Source of the DNA: Liolophura sinensis
Lineage: Eukaryota; Mollusca; Polyplacophora; Chitonida; Chitonidae
Direction of reading: 5' to 3'
DNA length: 64,000 nt
Assembly (NCBI RefSeq): GCF_032854445.1
Contig: NC_088296.1
Coordinates: forward strand, 20,757,853-20,821,852
The position numbers and the translations under genes are program-made. Below are positions 1-11,745 of this stretch, in pieces (within the stretch, counting starts at the first letter, position 1; every line of letters starts with the position of its first letter). The notes beneath the pieces are model-generated. The model had not been told where the DNA came from. It made no database searches and worked only from the letters and a program-made list of their open reading frames with translations.

Positions 1-714
1 TTAAAAATAAAAGCATAAATCTATTAGGTATGTTATTCAGATGTCACAGATAATGTCTTCTGATTGGTGAGAAGAAGGGGGAAAAATTAAATACTGATGC
101 CCTATTTTACACCATGGTATATGTATATACAGGGTAAATATGGTCTTAAACCTGTACACCGGTAAAATGTTGTTATGTTGACTGTAAATCACTATTCAAA
201 ATTTCTGCGGACGATACGAAAAGGTAAAAGATTTCAATAAGCTCTGCGCATTGCACGAAGTGCATTTAGTTTTTGAAAAGAGTGAGTGAGTGAGTGAGTG
301 AGTTCTTCGGGTTTAACGTCGTACTTGTGATTAAGTAATTATAATTATCATATCCATGCAAATCTGATGTAAATCCTATAACGGATGTTTACTAATTCTG
401 TCGGTACACTGAACACAGCCACGCATACCATTTCACTTTTGAAATATTATGAAAAAAAGAGATCTTTATGCTAAAGAAAGTCAGAGACAGAACGTTTGTT
501 TGCCTACTGGGAATCAGAATTTTTGGTTTCTCTTTTGAGCTCCAGTCATTCGACTACTGTTAAGGTTTCAAAGGAAATCTTTCTCAAAGGAGAAATAATC
601 GCCTTGTCTCTTGTAACAAAGACATTGTATTTATTGGAATATAGATCAATATAGATTCCAAATTCTGATGTTCTGAGGTGTCTTTTGTTTTCATCTAAAT
701 CTGGTAAAACTGGC
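1..714. other. Non-coding flank
   Basis: No coding region is recognised. The only repeat is a short 3' end of SINE family B at 279-331: a (GTGA)n run followed by GGTTTAACGTCGTACTT. Confidence 0.5.
279..331 (-). mobile_element. SINE family B, 3'-end fragment
   Basis: A (GAGT)n run is followed by GGTTTAACGTCGTACTT, the reverse complement of the 3' end of the longer family B copies at 20.7 and 27.8 kb. The tRNA-like head is absent. Confidence 0.6.
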
Positions 715-2405
715 CCCATTACCATGAATAATACTGACCCATTACCATAAATAGTACTTGTCCCATTACCACAAATGGTAATGGCCCAATTGCCATAAAT
801 AGTACTGACCCCATTACCATAAATAGTATTGGTCCCATTACCATCAATAGTAATGGCTCAACTGCCATAAATAGTACTGACTCCATTACCATAAATAGTA
901 CTGACCCCATTACCATAAATAGTACTGATCCCATTACCATAAATAGTACTGGTCCCATTACCATTAATAGTAATTGCCCAATTGCCATAAATAGTACTGA
1001 CCCCATTACCATAAATAGTAATGGCCCAACTGCCATAAATAGTACTGGCCCCATTACCATAAATAGTGCTAGCACTATTACCATAAATAGTACTGGTTTC
1101 ATTGCCATAAATAGTACTGACCCCATTGCCATAAATAGTACTGACCCCATTGCCAAAAATAGTACTGGCACCATTACCATAAATAGTACTGGCCCTATTA
1201 CCATAAATTGTACTGACCCCACTACCATAAGTAGTGCTAGCACTGTTACCATAAATAGTACTGGTCCCATTGCCATAAACAGTAATGGCCCAATTGCCAT
1301 AAATAGTACTGACCCCATTACCATAAATAGGACTTGTCCCATTACCATTAAAAGTAATGGCCTAATTGCCATAAATAGTACTGACCCCATTACCATAAAT
1401 AGTATTGGTCCCATTACCACAAATAATAATGGCCCAACTGCCATAAATAGTACTGACCCCACTACCATAAATAGTGCTAGCACTATTACCATGAATAGCA
1501 CTGGGTTCATTGCCGTAAATAGTACTGGCTCAATTGCCATAAATAGTACTGGGACATCACCATAGATAGTACTGGCCCATTACCATAAATAGTACTGGTC
1601 CTATTACCATAAATAGTAATGGGCCAATTGCCATAAATAGTACTGACCCCACTACCATAAATAGTGCCAGCACTGTTACCATAAATAGCACTGGTTTTAT
1701 TGCCATAAATAGTACTGGCCCCATTAACATAGATAGTACAAGCCCCATTGCTATAAATGGTACTGGCCCATTACCATAAATAGTACTGGCCCTAGTACCT
1801 TAAATATTAATGGACCAAATGCCATAAATAGTACTGGCCCCAATACCATAAATAGTGCTAGCACTATTACCATAAATAGTACTGGTTTCATTAACAAAGA
1901 TAGTACAAGCCCCATTACCATAAACAGTACTGGCTCCATAGCCATAAATAGTACTGGCCCCATTACTATAGATAGTACTGACCCCATTACCATAAATAGT
2001 ACTGGCTCCATTGTCATAAATAGTACTGGCTGCATTGTCATAAATAGTACTTTCAATATTACCAAAAATAGTACTGGCTCCATTGTCATAAATAGTACTG
2101 GCTCCATTGTCATAAATAGTACTTTCAATATTACCATAAATAGTACTGGCTCCATTGCCATAAATAGTACTGGATCCATTGTCATAAATAGTACTTTCAA
2201 TATTACCATAAATAGTACTGGCTCCATTGCCATAAATAGTACTGGCTCCATTGTCATAAATAGTACTTTCAATATTACCATAAATAGTACTGGCCCCATT
2301 GCCATAAATAGTACTGGTTCCATTGTCATAAATAGTACTTTCAATATTACCATAAATAGTACTGGCCCCATTGCCATAAATAGTACTGGTTCCATTGCCA
2401 TAAAT
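715..2405. repeat. 24-bp minisatellite, about 70 units
   Basis: The unit is close to CCATAAATAGTACTGGCCCC plus ATTA (24 bp). Variants with ACTGAC, AATGGC, GTGCTAGC and TTTCAATATT recur in blocks, the last one in an alternating higher-order pattern from about 2041. Because 24 is a multiple of three, the minus strand stays open for long stretches and reads as a hydrophobic 8-residue repeat (MGPVLFMV-like). The three open frames are interrupted and have no other domain, so I treat the array as non-coding. Confidence 0.9.
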
Positions 2406-2667
2406 AATTTGCGGTGACTGGTGATTCTAGGAAGGAAATGAGAATGTTTCCTTATATTTATGTAGTGTACACGAATTGTTGTCTACTTGTTCACACGCTC
2501 TCACACGCATTTACAATCCCGACCTTTCTGTCATGTTCCACTGCTGTCATGATCTAAATATAGCAAACTGCAGACATGTTGTAACGAGTGTAAATTTATC
2601 CATTTACCTGTACGCTGGTTATCTGCTCGTTTTAGTATAATATGTTATTCAAGCAATCCGTGGGATG
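2406..2667. other. Spacer, nothing recognised
   Basis: Unique-looking AT-rich sequence between the 24-bp array and the first 31-bp units. No open reading frame or repeat is supported. Confidence 0.4.
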
Positions 2668-2738
2668 TTAGGTCTACACCACATGCAGTTCTAAGAGAAT
2701 AGGTCTACACCACACACAGTTTTTGGGAGGCTAGGTCG
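2668..2738 (+). repeat. Two outlying units of the 31-bp minisatellite
   Basis: Two units of the AGGTCTACACCACACGCAGT type lie immediately before the duplicated segment at 2741. They match the main array at 3490-5255 and show that the duplicated segment sits inside the minisatellite. Confidence 0.75.
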
Positions 2739-2740
2739 CC

Positions 2741-3488
2741 AGTAAATGCAATTCGATGAACAGGGTTACGAGGAATACATAAAGCCGTTCCAGGAAGAGC
2801 CATGTCTGAGAATTTGCAGACTTCCCGTTAGAGGGCTATAGTTGAGTAGCCTAAGGCACAGAAAGTAAAAATTTTGATGAAAGATCATTAAGCGCCGTCC
2901 ATTAAAATTGTTGGAGTTTTAAAATAATTTTTCAAAATGCATTTGAAACTTCAGGTTTATGTCACCCATCACCCAAGTCAGTGACGTCACATCAGGTTTA
3001 TTTCACCCATCACCCAAGTCAGTGACGTCACATCAGGTTTATGTCACCCATCATCCAAGTCAGTGACGTCACATCAGGTTTATGTCCCCCATCATCCAAG
3101 TCAGTGACGTCACATCAGGTTTATGTCACCCATCACCCAAGTCAGTGACGTGACATCAGGTTTATGTCACCCATCACCCAAGTCAGTGACGTCACATCAG
3201 GTTTATGTCACCCATCACCCAAGTCAGTGACGTCACATCAGGTTTATGTCACCCGTCACCCACAGCTCGATGGACTGTGTCATTCAAATTGAATGTTAAT
3301 CAAGAGATATGGATGACATCGTTGGATGGACATTGGAACCGACTGTTTTCAAGCAAAAATAAGGATGTGAAATCAATAGGGTCGCTACAGATTTCCGTAG
3401 AATGTGATATTTTAAACCTATTTCATTAAATTGCCAAAATTAAAATACAATAAATGGGACTACATTGTAATTCCATGAACAAAGGTTG
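2741..3488 (+). repeat. Segmental duplication, copy 1 (748 bp)
   Basis: This segment is nearly identical, at equal length, to 5753-6500. It begins AGTAAATGCAATTCGATGAA and ends with a stretch around GGACTACATTGTAATTCCAT. Inside are about 210 bp of leader, the 41-bp CRE-bearing array and about 210 bp of trailer. A 74-codon open frame from about 3205 is only half array sequence; it is shortened by a substitution in the second copy and resembles no known protein. Confidence 0.9.
2951..3260 (+). repeat. 41-bp tandem repeat with CRE palindromes, array 1
   Basis: About 7.5 units of 41 bp (TCAGGTTTATGTCACCCATC, then ACCCAAGTCAGTGACGTCACA). Each unit carries the perfect palindrome TGACGTCA, the classical cAMP-response-element/CREB-ATF site. 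Six are intact and one (near 3147) is changed to TGACGTGA. The 41-bp spacing is close to four helical turns. Whether any factor binds is not known. Confidence 0.88.
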
Positions 3489-3489
3489 T

Positions 3490-5255
3490 TAATTTGGGAA
3501 GATATGTCTACACCACACGCAGTTCTGGGAGGATATGCAATAGTGGGAGGATGGGCCTACATCACATGCATTCTGGGAGGATACGTCCACACCACACGCT
3601 GTTCTGAAAGGATAGATCTACACCCCAAGCTGTTCTGGGAAGATGGGCCCAGACCACCCGCAGTTCCGGGAGCAAAGGCCTACACCACATGCAGTTCTGG
3701 GATGATACGTCTACAACACTCGCTGTTCTGCGAGGATAGGTTTACACCACATGCAGTTCTGGGAGGATAGGTCTACACCACACGGAGTTCTGGGAGGATA
3801 GGTCTACACCACACGCTGTTCTGCGAGGATAAGTCTACACCACACGTTGTTCTGGAAGGATAGGTCTACACCAAACGCTGTTCTGGGAGGATATATCTAC
3901 ACCACACACAGTTCTGCGATGACAGGTCTACACCACACGTAGTTCTGAGAGGATGTCTACACCACACACAGTTCTGTGAGGCTTAGTCCACACCACAAGC
4001 AGTTCTGTGAGGCTAGGTCTACATCATATGCAGTTCTGAGAGGTTAAGTCTACACCACACGAAGTTCTCAGGGGCCAAGTCTACACCGTACGCAGCTCTG
4101 AGAGGCAAAGTCTACACCATACGTTGTTCTGAAAGGCCAAGTCTACACCACACGAAGTTTTCAGGGGCCAAGTCTACACCGTATGCGGCTCTGAGAGGTT
4201 AAGTCTACACCATACGCTGTTCATTGAGGTTAAGTCTACACCACACGCAGTTCTGAGTGGCTAACTCTACACCACACGCAGTTCTGAGAGGCTAAGTCTA
4301 CACCACACGCAGTTCTGAGAGGCTAAGTCTACACCACACGCAGTTCTGAGAGTCTGTCTACACTGTACGCAGCTCTTAGAGGCTAAGTCTACACCATACG
4401 CTGTTCAGTGATGCTAAGTCTACAACACACGCAGTTCTGAGAGGCTAAGTATACACCACACATAGTTCTAGGAGGCAAAGTCTACACCACACGCAGTTCT
4501 GAGAAGCTAAGTCTACACCATACGCAGTTTAGTGAGGCTAAGTCTACACCATACGCAGTTCTAGGAGGATAAGTCTACACCACACGCAGTTCTGAGAGGC
4601 TAAGAGTCTACACCATTCGTAGTTTTAAGAGGCTAAGTCTACACCACACGCAGCTGTGAGAGGCTAAGTCTACACCACACGCAGCTCTGAGAGGCTAGGT
4701 CTACACCATACGCAGTTTAGTGAGGCTAAGTCTAAAACATACGCAGTTCTAGGAGGCCAAGTCTACACCACACGCAGTTCTGAGAGGCCGTCCTCACCAC
4801 ACGCATCTCTAAGAGGCTAAGAGTCTACACCATTCGTAGTTTTAAGAGGCTAAGTCTACACCACACGCAGCTGTGAGAGGCTAAGTCTACACCACACGCA
4901 GCTCTGAGAGGCTAGGTCTACACCACACGCAGATCTGGGAGCCAACGTCTACACCACACGCAGTTCTGAGAGGCTAGGTCTACACCACACGCAGATCTGG
5001 GAGCCAAAGTCTACCCCACACGCAGTTCTGAGAGGCTAGGTCTACACCACGCAGTTCTGAGAGGCTGATTCTACACCACACGCAGTTCTGAGAGCCTAAG
5101 AGTCTACACAACACGCAGTTCTGAGAGGCTAAGTCTACACCACAGGCAGTTATGAGAGTCTAAGTCTACACCACAAACAGTTCTGAGAGGCTAAGTCTAC
5201 ACCACACGCAGTTCTGAGAGGCTAAGAGCCTACACCACACGCAGTTCTGATATGA
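3490..5255 (+). repeat. 31-bp minisatellite, about 55 units
   Basis: The unit is approximately GGCTAAGTCTACACCACACG plus CAGTTCTGAGA. The first third uses GGATAGGTCTACACC; later units use GGCTAAGTCTACACC. Point changes and a few length variants (AAGAGTCTACACC) recur in blocks, which points to local amplification. Open frames in it are repeat artefacts. Confidence 0.9.
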
Positions 5256-5324
5256 TTAAACCACACTGAAAGGGTAAAACCTGACGACTAAGAAGGTAAG
5301 ATCACACCACAGACCGTTCCGGTT

Positions 5325-5470
5325 TATTTATTTATTTGATGGCGTTTTAAGCTGTTCTCAAGAATATTTCATTTAAAAGAAGGCAGAGCCGGGAAAAACC
5401 GACCTCCATCCACATGTTGCTATGTAAGATTTGCCTCCAGTGTATATACCATTACCACCACACCTGACCA
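5325..5470 (-). mobile_element. SINE family A, decayed copy
   Basis: The tail TTTATTTATTTGATGGCGTT and the body segment CTCAAGAATATTTCATTT are recognisable; the rest is diverged and the tRNA head is not visible. Confidence 0.6.
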
Positions 5471-5752
5471 GGGCCATTCGGCTGTATAGATGTGAGTACG
5501 ATGTACGTATTCACACGTGTATAATACATGTACATGAATAACCGGTTTGAAATTTTATCTAAGCAGACTGATATTAAAGAATGACATACTAAGATGTATC
5601 CAGGTCACTTGCTCTGTTTAGCGCTACTTTAGAGGCAGTATAGACGGAGCACTTTTCTCTCTGTATGGAGGGCGTGTAGTGGTAGACGTAATGCACACAT
5701 GCGTCATAGCATCTTAACAATAAGCTATACAGAAGTATTCTGTATAGTACAT
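5471..5752. other. Spacer, nothing recognised
   Basis: The sequence between the decayed SINE and duplication copy 2 holds no supported gene. A short minus-strand open frame here has no recognisable motif. Confidence 0.4.
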
Positions 5753-6500
5753 GAGTAAATGCAATTCGATGAACTGGGTTACGAGCCACACATAAAGCCG
5801 TTCCAGGAAGAGTCATGTCTGGGAATTTACAGGCTTCCCGTCAGAGGGCTATAGTTGAGTAGCTTAAGGCACAGAAAGTAACAATTTTGATGAAAAACTA
5901 TTAAGCGCCGTCCATTAAAATTGTTGGAGTTTTAAAATAATTTTTCAAAATCCATTTAAAACTTCAGGTTTATATTACCCATCACCCAAGTCAGTGACGT
6001 CACATCAGGTTTATGTCACCCATCACCCAAGTCAGTGACGTCACATCAGGTTTATGTCACCCATCACCCAAGTAAGTAACGTCACATCAGGTTTATGTCA
6101 CCCATAACCCAAGTAAGTAATGTCACATCAGGTTTATGTCACCCATCATCCAAGTCAGTGACGTCACATCAGGTTTATGTCACCCATCATCCAAGTCAGT
6201 GACGTCACATCAGGTTTATGTCACCCATCACCCAAATCAGTGACGTCACATCAGGTTTATGTCACCCGTCACCCACAGCTCGATGGACTGTGTCATTCAA
6301 ATTGAATGTTAATCAAGAGATATGGATGACATCGTTGGTTGGACATTGGAACCGACTGTTTTCAAGCAAAAATAAGGATGTGAAATCAATAGGGTCGCTA
6401 TAGATTTCCGTAGAATGTGATATTTTAAACCTGTTTCATTCGATTGCCAAAATTAAAATACAATAAATGGGACTACATTGTAATTCCATTAACAATGGTT
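5753..6500 (+). repeat. Segmental duplication, copy 2 (748 bp)
   Basis: Direct copy of 2741-3488 with an offset of about 3,012 bp. Differences are scattered substitutions and the length is the same, so the duplication is recent or has been homogenised. Confidence 0.9.
5964..6270 (+). repeat. 41-bp tandem repeat with CRE palindromes, array 2
   Basis: Same 41-bp unit as array 1. Five units have an intact TGACGTCA. Two neighbouring units carry TAACGTCA and TAATGTCA, so the palindrome is decaying in part of this copy. Confidence 0.87.
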
Positions 6501-7382
6501 AAAGGCACAAATTCAGAATATTGGAGCTAAATATATAATATTCAGCTAAATACAAAAGTGAGTTGCATTTGAGTCCTAGCTAAACTGCCTGAGGATATAT
6601 TTTCCGAAAAATGTCGGTTAAGAGAAGGGGATATCCGTCACTGGTCTAAACTGTCCGCCCAACGAGATAACACGCAAATGAGCCAGAGCAAAAATTCTCA
6701 CAATACAACGTTCGTTCAAAGATCGCAAGGGAAAGTCCAGTAAACCAAACACGATCTTCCTTTCTATCGATAAATTTTTATAAAGTATTCCAAATTCCCC
6801 AAAACCTGTACGGCAGAACTGACGTTACACGGTAGACCGTGTAATTACGACACAATACCGTGTCTGACATTTCAAGTTCGCTGAACATCACTCGTCGTCT
6901 AGGCAACAAGGGAGGTAAATATCTAAAAAAAATCAGGCTTTTTAAATGCAGCGAATTGAGTGAGACTGTTGTGTGTCAGTAGACATCTGGGAGTTCCAGC
7001 TTTATGTAGACAACGTCTAAAATAACAGCAGAATGACGCATGCGCTGTAGGGAGTATGATGTTGAATATCACAGAATATTGTGTTATAATAACAGAATAA
7101 CTTCTAGCATCACTCAGACAACAGTCTATCTATTCAAATTAACAGATTAATTTTGTGAGTGTTGACAATGAAGGGGGCGCTCCGAGTAGATAATAACAAT
7201 ACTTATTTCCTATCCTACACACTACTTCCCAACGGAATACAGCAGGAATAATACATAAGTAGTTAATATTAACATCGTTTTCATATCATTGCTCAAGTTA
7301 CAACTACGGTTCTAAGTTGTCAGTAAAAAGTAATAATTTCAGCCGAGGTTTTTGGTGATCCAACCAAAACATCTAAATAATC
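6501..7382. other. Intergenic, nothing recognised
   Basis: About 880 bp without a supported gene, RNA or repeat. Confidence 0.4.
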
Positions 7383-7562
7383 TTTGTCAAGCTCATGCTG
7401 GCTTCCTCTCCGGCCGTACGTGGGAAGGTCTGCAAGCAACCTGCGGATGGTCGTGGGTTTTCCGCGGGCTCCGCCTAGTTTCCTCCAACCATAAAGCTGG
7501 CCGCCGTCGTATAAGTGAAATATTCTTGAGTTCGGCGTAAAACAGTAATCAAATAAGTAAAT
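7383..7562 (+). mobile_element. SINE family A, 5'-truncated
   Basis: It starts at AGCTCATGCTGGCTTCCTCT, within the body after the B box, and continues to GGCGTAAAACAGTAATCAAA with a short A-rich tail. The tRNA-like head is missing. Confidence 0.8.
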
Positions 7563-8052
7563 ATATGCTTTATCTTTGGTCTCTTGATGCATATTTACGT
7601 GACACTACGATAATTCGTTTTCAGTTTACTTCCAGAAAACATTCCATACTGTGAAGAGATGAGAATTTAGGGTGAAACGTTTAACTTAATTTACTTTAGT
7701 TGCTCTCGGAACACTCTGTAGGGCAAACACCGTTTTATTAGACAAACGGTTGCAGTAATATTTCCAGATATCTTACTGTAGATATCACCCTTTCTATTTT
7801 GTACATGTACATGCAGTAATTTGTACTGTAATCTATGTTAGTGATATCCGTTACTCTAAATGAATGTTACTTTTTCAACCAGAAAAATCAGACAGAAATT
7901 GCCTCATGCACATGTGAGTCAGCTACACCATACAAAAATACACCAAATATCTGGACATGCGAAAATCCATCCGTACATTGAGCATACTGCGTACATCGTG
8001 ACTAAATTTAGCATTGTATAAAACATACACAGTACACTATGAATAAGTTATT
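7563..8052. other. Intergenic, nothing recognised
   Basis: AT-rich sequence without a supported gene or repeat. Confidence 0.4.
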
Positions 8053-8712
8053 TATTTGATTTGATTGGTGCTTTACGTCGTACTCAAGAACATTTTACTT
8101 ATACCACGGCGGCCAGCATTATGGTGGGAGGAAACCGTTAAGAGCCCAGGGGAAACCCATGATCATCCGCCATGAGTTCTATACCAAGAGAAATATTATA
8201 ACATTTGAGCTGTAGAGATATGGTAAAATCAGACACGTAACTATTTTGCCGGCTATGGAATGCATACATTTTTATTTTCTGTCGTGATACATGTACAGTA
8301 TAGTGTCAGATAGAGGAAAATTATAATTGACAGTTATGGCGTATCTACGTTGGATCTATGGCGGCACCTGGAACCAGATGTAGAGATGTGGTAAAATTAG
8401 GCACATGTAACTATTTTGCTGGATGCTGAATGCATACATTTTTATTTTCTGTCGTAATACATGTACAGTATAGTCCCAGGTAACGTAGGTTACAGGTATA
8501 ATACAGGTAAATTATAATAGACAGTTATAACGTATCTACATTGGATCTATGGCGAAACTCACGACCATCCGCAGGTTGCTGAAAGACCTTCCCACGTACG
8601 GCCGGAGACGAAGCATGAGCTGGACGATGAACTCACAGCGACCGCATTGGTGAGAGGCTTCTGGGTCATTACGCTGCACCAGCGGGCTAACCACCTGAGC
8701 CACGGAGGCGCC
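8053..8712 (-). mobile_element. SINE family A split by a duplicated insert
   Basis: The tail and body lie at 8053-8165 and the remaining body and tRNA head at 8546-8712. Between them are about 380 bp of unrelated sequence made of two diverged tandem copies (about 8195-8350 and 8372-8542), each containing GCATACATTTTTATTTTCTG and CATGTACAGTATAGT. A CCATCCGC-like segment of the SINE is present on both sides of the insert. Confidence 0.75.
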
Positions 8713-9407
8713 CCCGTCAAAGAATATCCCGTGCTAATGCGTCACGCCTGAGATGTTAGTAAGTATTTGAGATTACCTCTAAGTTCTCCGGTTTCTTTTT
8801 AACCACAAAATAGACCGGCATTTATATAAATGGAATGGTTACTTTTTGTTTCGAAGCACGTGTTCGCGTTTTTTATGCTGTACTTAGTTGTGACCCGTAG
8901 GGAAATCGAAAGTGCGAACTACATGCAGAGCTTGAGTGAAATCGTGCAATTCTGGCACAAGCCCATCGTCAATGTGCTTTCAGTGAAACATTTTCTACGG
9001 AACGTCGCAAGGCCTTCTACAATATGTGTTTGAAGTTGTTGTCTAGGGTAAGCTAAAAACAACATTGGATCTACTCTCATAGGCCTACTGGATCTTCGCT
9101 TTGTGACAGTTTTGTTATGTCCCATCAAAACTGATTTACTTACTGGTCGACCACTTCAGCCCATTGACTTTACATACCTTAAGTATGTCTTCTGAGGATA
9201 CAAAAACGAGACATCACAACATTCCAGTTTGTCACAGATATCCTGTATATTAAAAACATTAGGTTAAGTAATTTTTCCTGTCTGTTTTCTCTGAACGCAA
9301 AAAAGTCACACTTCACTCCTGCACCACCGTGGACGATTTCTGATCTAGCTGCAAGGGCTTATTTTATCCATTCTCAGAATCTCATTCAAGTTCATGACGT
9401 AGAGAGG
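8713..9407. other. Intergenic, nothing recognised
   Basis: No supported gene. It lies just downstream of the minus-strand gene ending at 9408 and may include its 3' untranslated region, but no AATAAA signal is evident close by on that strand. Confidence 0.4.
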
Positions 9408-10876
9408 TTATTCTGAGTTAAGTGGATAGATTCCTATACAGCGTTCATGAGCTACGTACAGTGAGTTGTTGTGTACCATGAGCGACGATATCTTCCCGCT
9501 TTTTTCTGCCATGGTGGCCAACAGAGTCTCAAATTTGAGGTCTGGTGAAAACACCAAGATATTGTTAGACAGCGGACTTGAAGCATAAATTCTGTCGTCA
9601 GGCCCTATGGCTAATCGGTCATAACCTATGATTTCATTTTCTATTTTCTTAGGAAGACGTGATCTTAGGGAGACGGTATGCTCACCACTTTGTTCAAAAA
9701 CCAGTAAATCCCTCTTTTGCGGATCAGAGACAATGAACTGACCGGAAGAATTCTGAACCAAAGACGATGGGTACAGAAGCTCATTTTGACCAAAAGTCTC
9801 TGACCTCTTGTTGTCTAGTGCCATTCTAATCACCTTAGCAGGGTTGCACACTGTTAGATGCAGCCATATCTCTCGTTGCCCTACGTGGATACAGGTCGCT
9901 GTAGATTTTGAATTTATCTCCACAGCTTTAAAGTTTATCTCTTTTAAAGAGCTATGTAAAATCTTCCGTTTTTCGCTTTTACCTTTCTTGTGGGTTGTTC
10001 TGTTTTCAGCTAATATATACAACTGATCCTTATGACTCGCTACCATCAGCAAATCACTCTTACAGCTGTATAAACATTTGAACCTCGTTGTTTGGGAATA
10101 TTCATTTGCATTCATTTGGAACAAACCGGAGGTCGTCGTCAACAAAATAGAATTGTTAGGCACTGCAACCATACCGGTGACTTTTCCAGGTGGATTCTCT
10201 ATTATTCTTCCTTCAGCAAACGGACTTAGTGACATCAGAGATGTCCCTTCCGGACTAGTGGCTTCTGCCTTTCCAGGAGAGCGTTTGTTAATTGTGGACG
10301 AGTGTCCATCCGTTTCGTCCGCACGTAACGTCTTTGGTGTCTGGCCGATCTCAACATCAAGGGCGTTTGACTCCTGGCTCAGACTTACCGGTACACATAA
10401 CTTGAAAAAGGTTGCCCCAAATAACATCAGTATTCCCGTTAGTGCTGTACCCAGACCAACATCATAGTAGTGTTCTGGAAGAAAAACAGATCCAGTTGTT
10501 ATACACGTCACAAAGATACCATTATATTGCAATGCTTCCAACAGCTGTTTTGAAGATACGGTTCGAGAAGCATGGTTAAAAGAATGTCATGCACATATTT
10601 TAAATCTACATATACTTGCCACAGTATGAACAGGTCACGTGAAATTCCCTTTCCTCTGACATAAAAAACATTTTCCATACATGATCTTGTAGACCTTAGA
10701 CGTCATGGACCTGTAAAACAGGCAGTCGTTAATCTCGAACGCCTACCACATGTATGCATTACTTGTATACTTACTGGCCGAATTGTTCGATGCACTGGAC
10801 ATGGCAACAGCCGTGGAGACAGTTCCGGTGAAGGTCAGACATAGGGCGATAACAACAACAACAACAGGTCCCGCTG
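9408..10876 (-). CDS. Membrane protein with NHL-like beta-propeller (3' exons)
   Basis: Two exons are visible. The upstream one (10876-10775, 102 nt, TTTTACAG acceptor, GTAAGT donor, phase 1 to 1) encodes a membrane segment VVVVVIALCLTFTGTVSTAV. The last one runs to the stop at 9408, about 377 residues. To keep frame from the upstream exon, the acceptor must be the AAG before 10534; a stronger-looking CAG before 10544 opens the same frame in phase 0. The last exon begins with a second hydrophobic segment (VGLGTALTGILMLFGATFF), a polar linker, then about 240 residues of strand-rich repeats such as LAIGPDDRIYASSPLSNNIL and SSGQFIVSDPQKRDLLVFE, reminiscent of NHL/TRIM-type beta-propellers. That fold call is inference. 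No start codon or signal exon is found, so the 5' end is missing. Function unknown. Confidence 0.6.
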
Positions 10877-11369
10877 CTGTAAAATGTGATTGTAAGCTTG
10901 TCATCTACCATACGTTATCGGGCTAGTTATCGATACACCTTGTGTACACGCTACCACGTGTTACATGTAACTATTCTGAAGTACAAGAAGTCATACAAAT
11001 GCCTTCTACGAAAAAAAACCCTCATTTTCGGTCTAGTACTTGCTACTATGTTTCAAGTAATCTTAAGTACAACCTGTTATACAAATAAAAGATTATGTTT
11101 TCTAGTAATCGCTATAGTATTTCAACTAATTTTATTGTTTTTACTTTTCCATGGTTTTAAGGAGGAAAAGTTAAAAATTTTCTGAAGTGTGTCTTGTATA
11201 ACATTTCTGTCTGTATTGAACTGAAATATAACGTTTACAACATTCTTCTGATGTAATGAAACAAGTAACGGAAAGTTAGACTAAGATATTTTGTCAGCTG
11301 TTATTTCATACTGGCCAGTACCATACAATATCTAACTATATACTAAACAGTGTATGTATATGCACGACT
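10877..11369. other. Intron or intergenic sequence
   Basis: It lies upstream of the propeller gene's exon at 10876 and downstream of the Ig gene. A plus-strand hydrophobic open frame (10886-11185) is AT-rich with no recognisable family and I do not call it. Confidence 0.4.
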
Positions 11370-11745
11370 AACGGTAACGTAGGGTAAAATTAACGGTAAC
11401 GTAGGGTACAATGAACGGTAAAGTAGGGTACACTTGACGGCAACGTAGGGTACAATTAAGGGTAACCTAGGGTACAGTTAACGGTAATGTAGGGTACAAT
11501 CAACGGTAACGTAAGGTACAGTTAACGGTAAATAGGGTACAATTAAGGGTAAAATAGGGTACAATTAAGGGTAACGTAGGGTAAAATTAAGGCTAACGTA
11601 TGGTACAATTATCTGTAACGTAGGGTACAATCAACGGTAACGTAAGGTACAATTAACGATAACGTAGGGTACAACTTACGGTAAAGTAGGGTACAATTAA
11701 CTGTAACGTAGGGTACAATTTACGGTAATGTAGGGTATACAACTC
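11370..11745 (+). repeat. 22-bp minisatellite, about 16 units
   Basis: The unit is close to AACGGTAACGTAGGGTACAA plus TT. Copies differ by point changes and by 1-2 bp indels. The TAGGGTA core recalls a telomere motif but the period and context are those of an ordinary minisatellite. Confidence 0.9.

Noticed and set aside
719-2401. Three long minus-strand frames of MGPVLFMV-like repeats
   Set aside because: They coincide exactly with a 24-bp minisatellite whose period is a multiple of three. No start context, other domain or splice site.
3205-3429. 74-codon frame in duplication copy 1
   Set aside because: It starts in the 41-bp array, and in copy 2 it is cut by a TAG. No family resemblance.
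10886-11185. 99-codon hydrophobic plus frame
   Set aside because: AT-rich, no motif, and antisense to the probable intron of the propeller gene.
11370-11745. Telomere-like tract (TAGGGTA)
   Set aside because: The motif recurs only every 22 bp inside a longer unit. A telomere would be pure TTAGGG.
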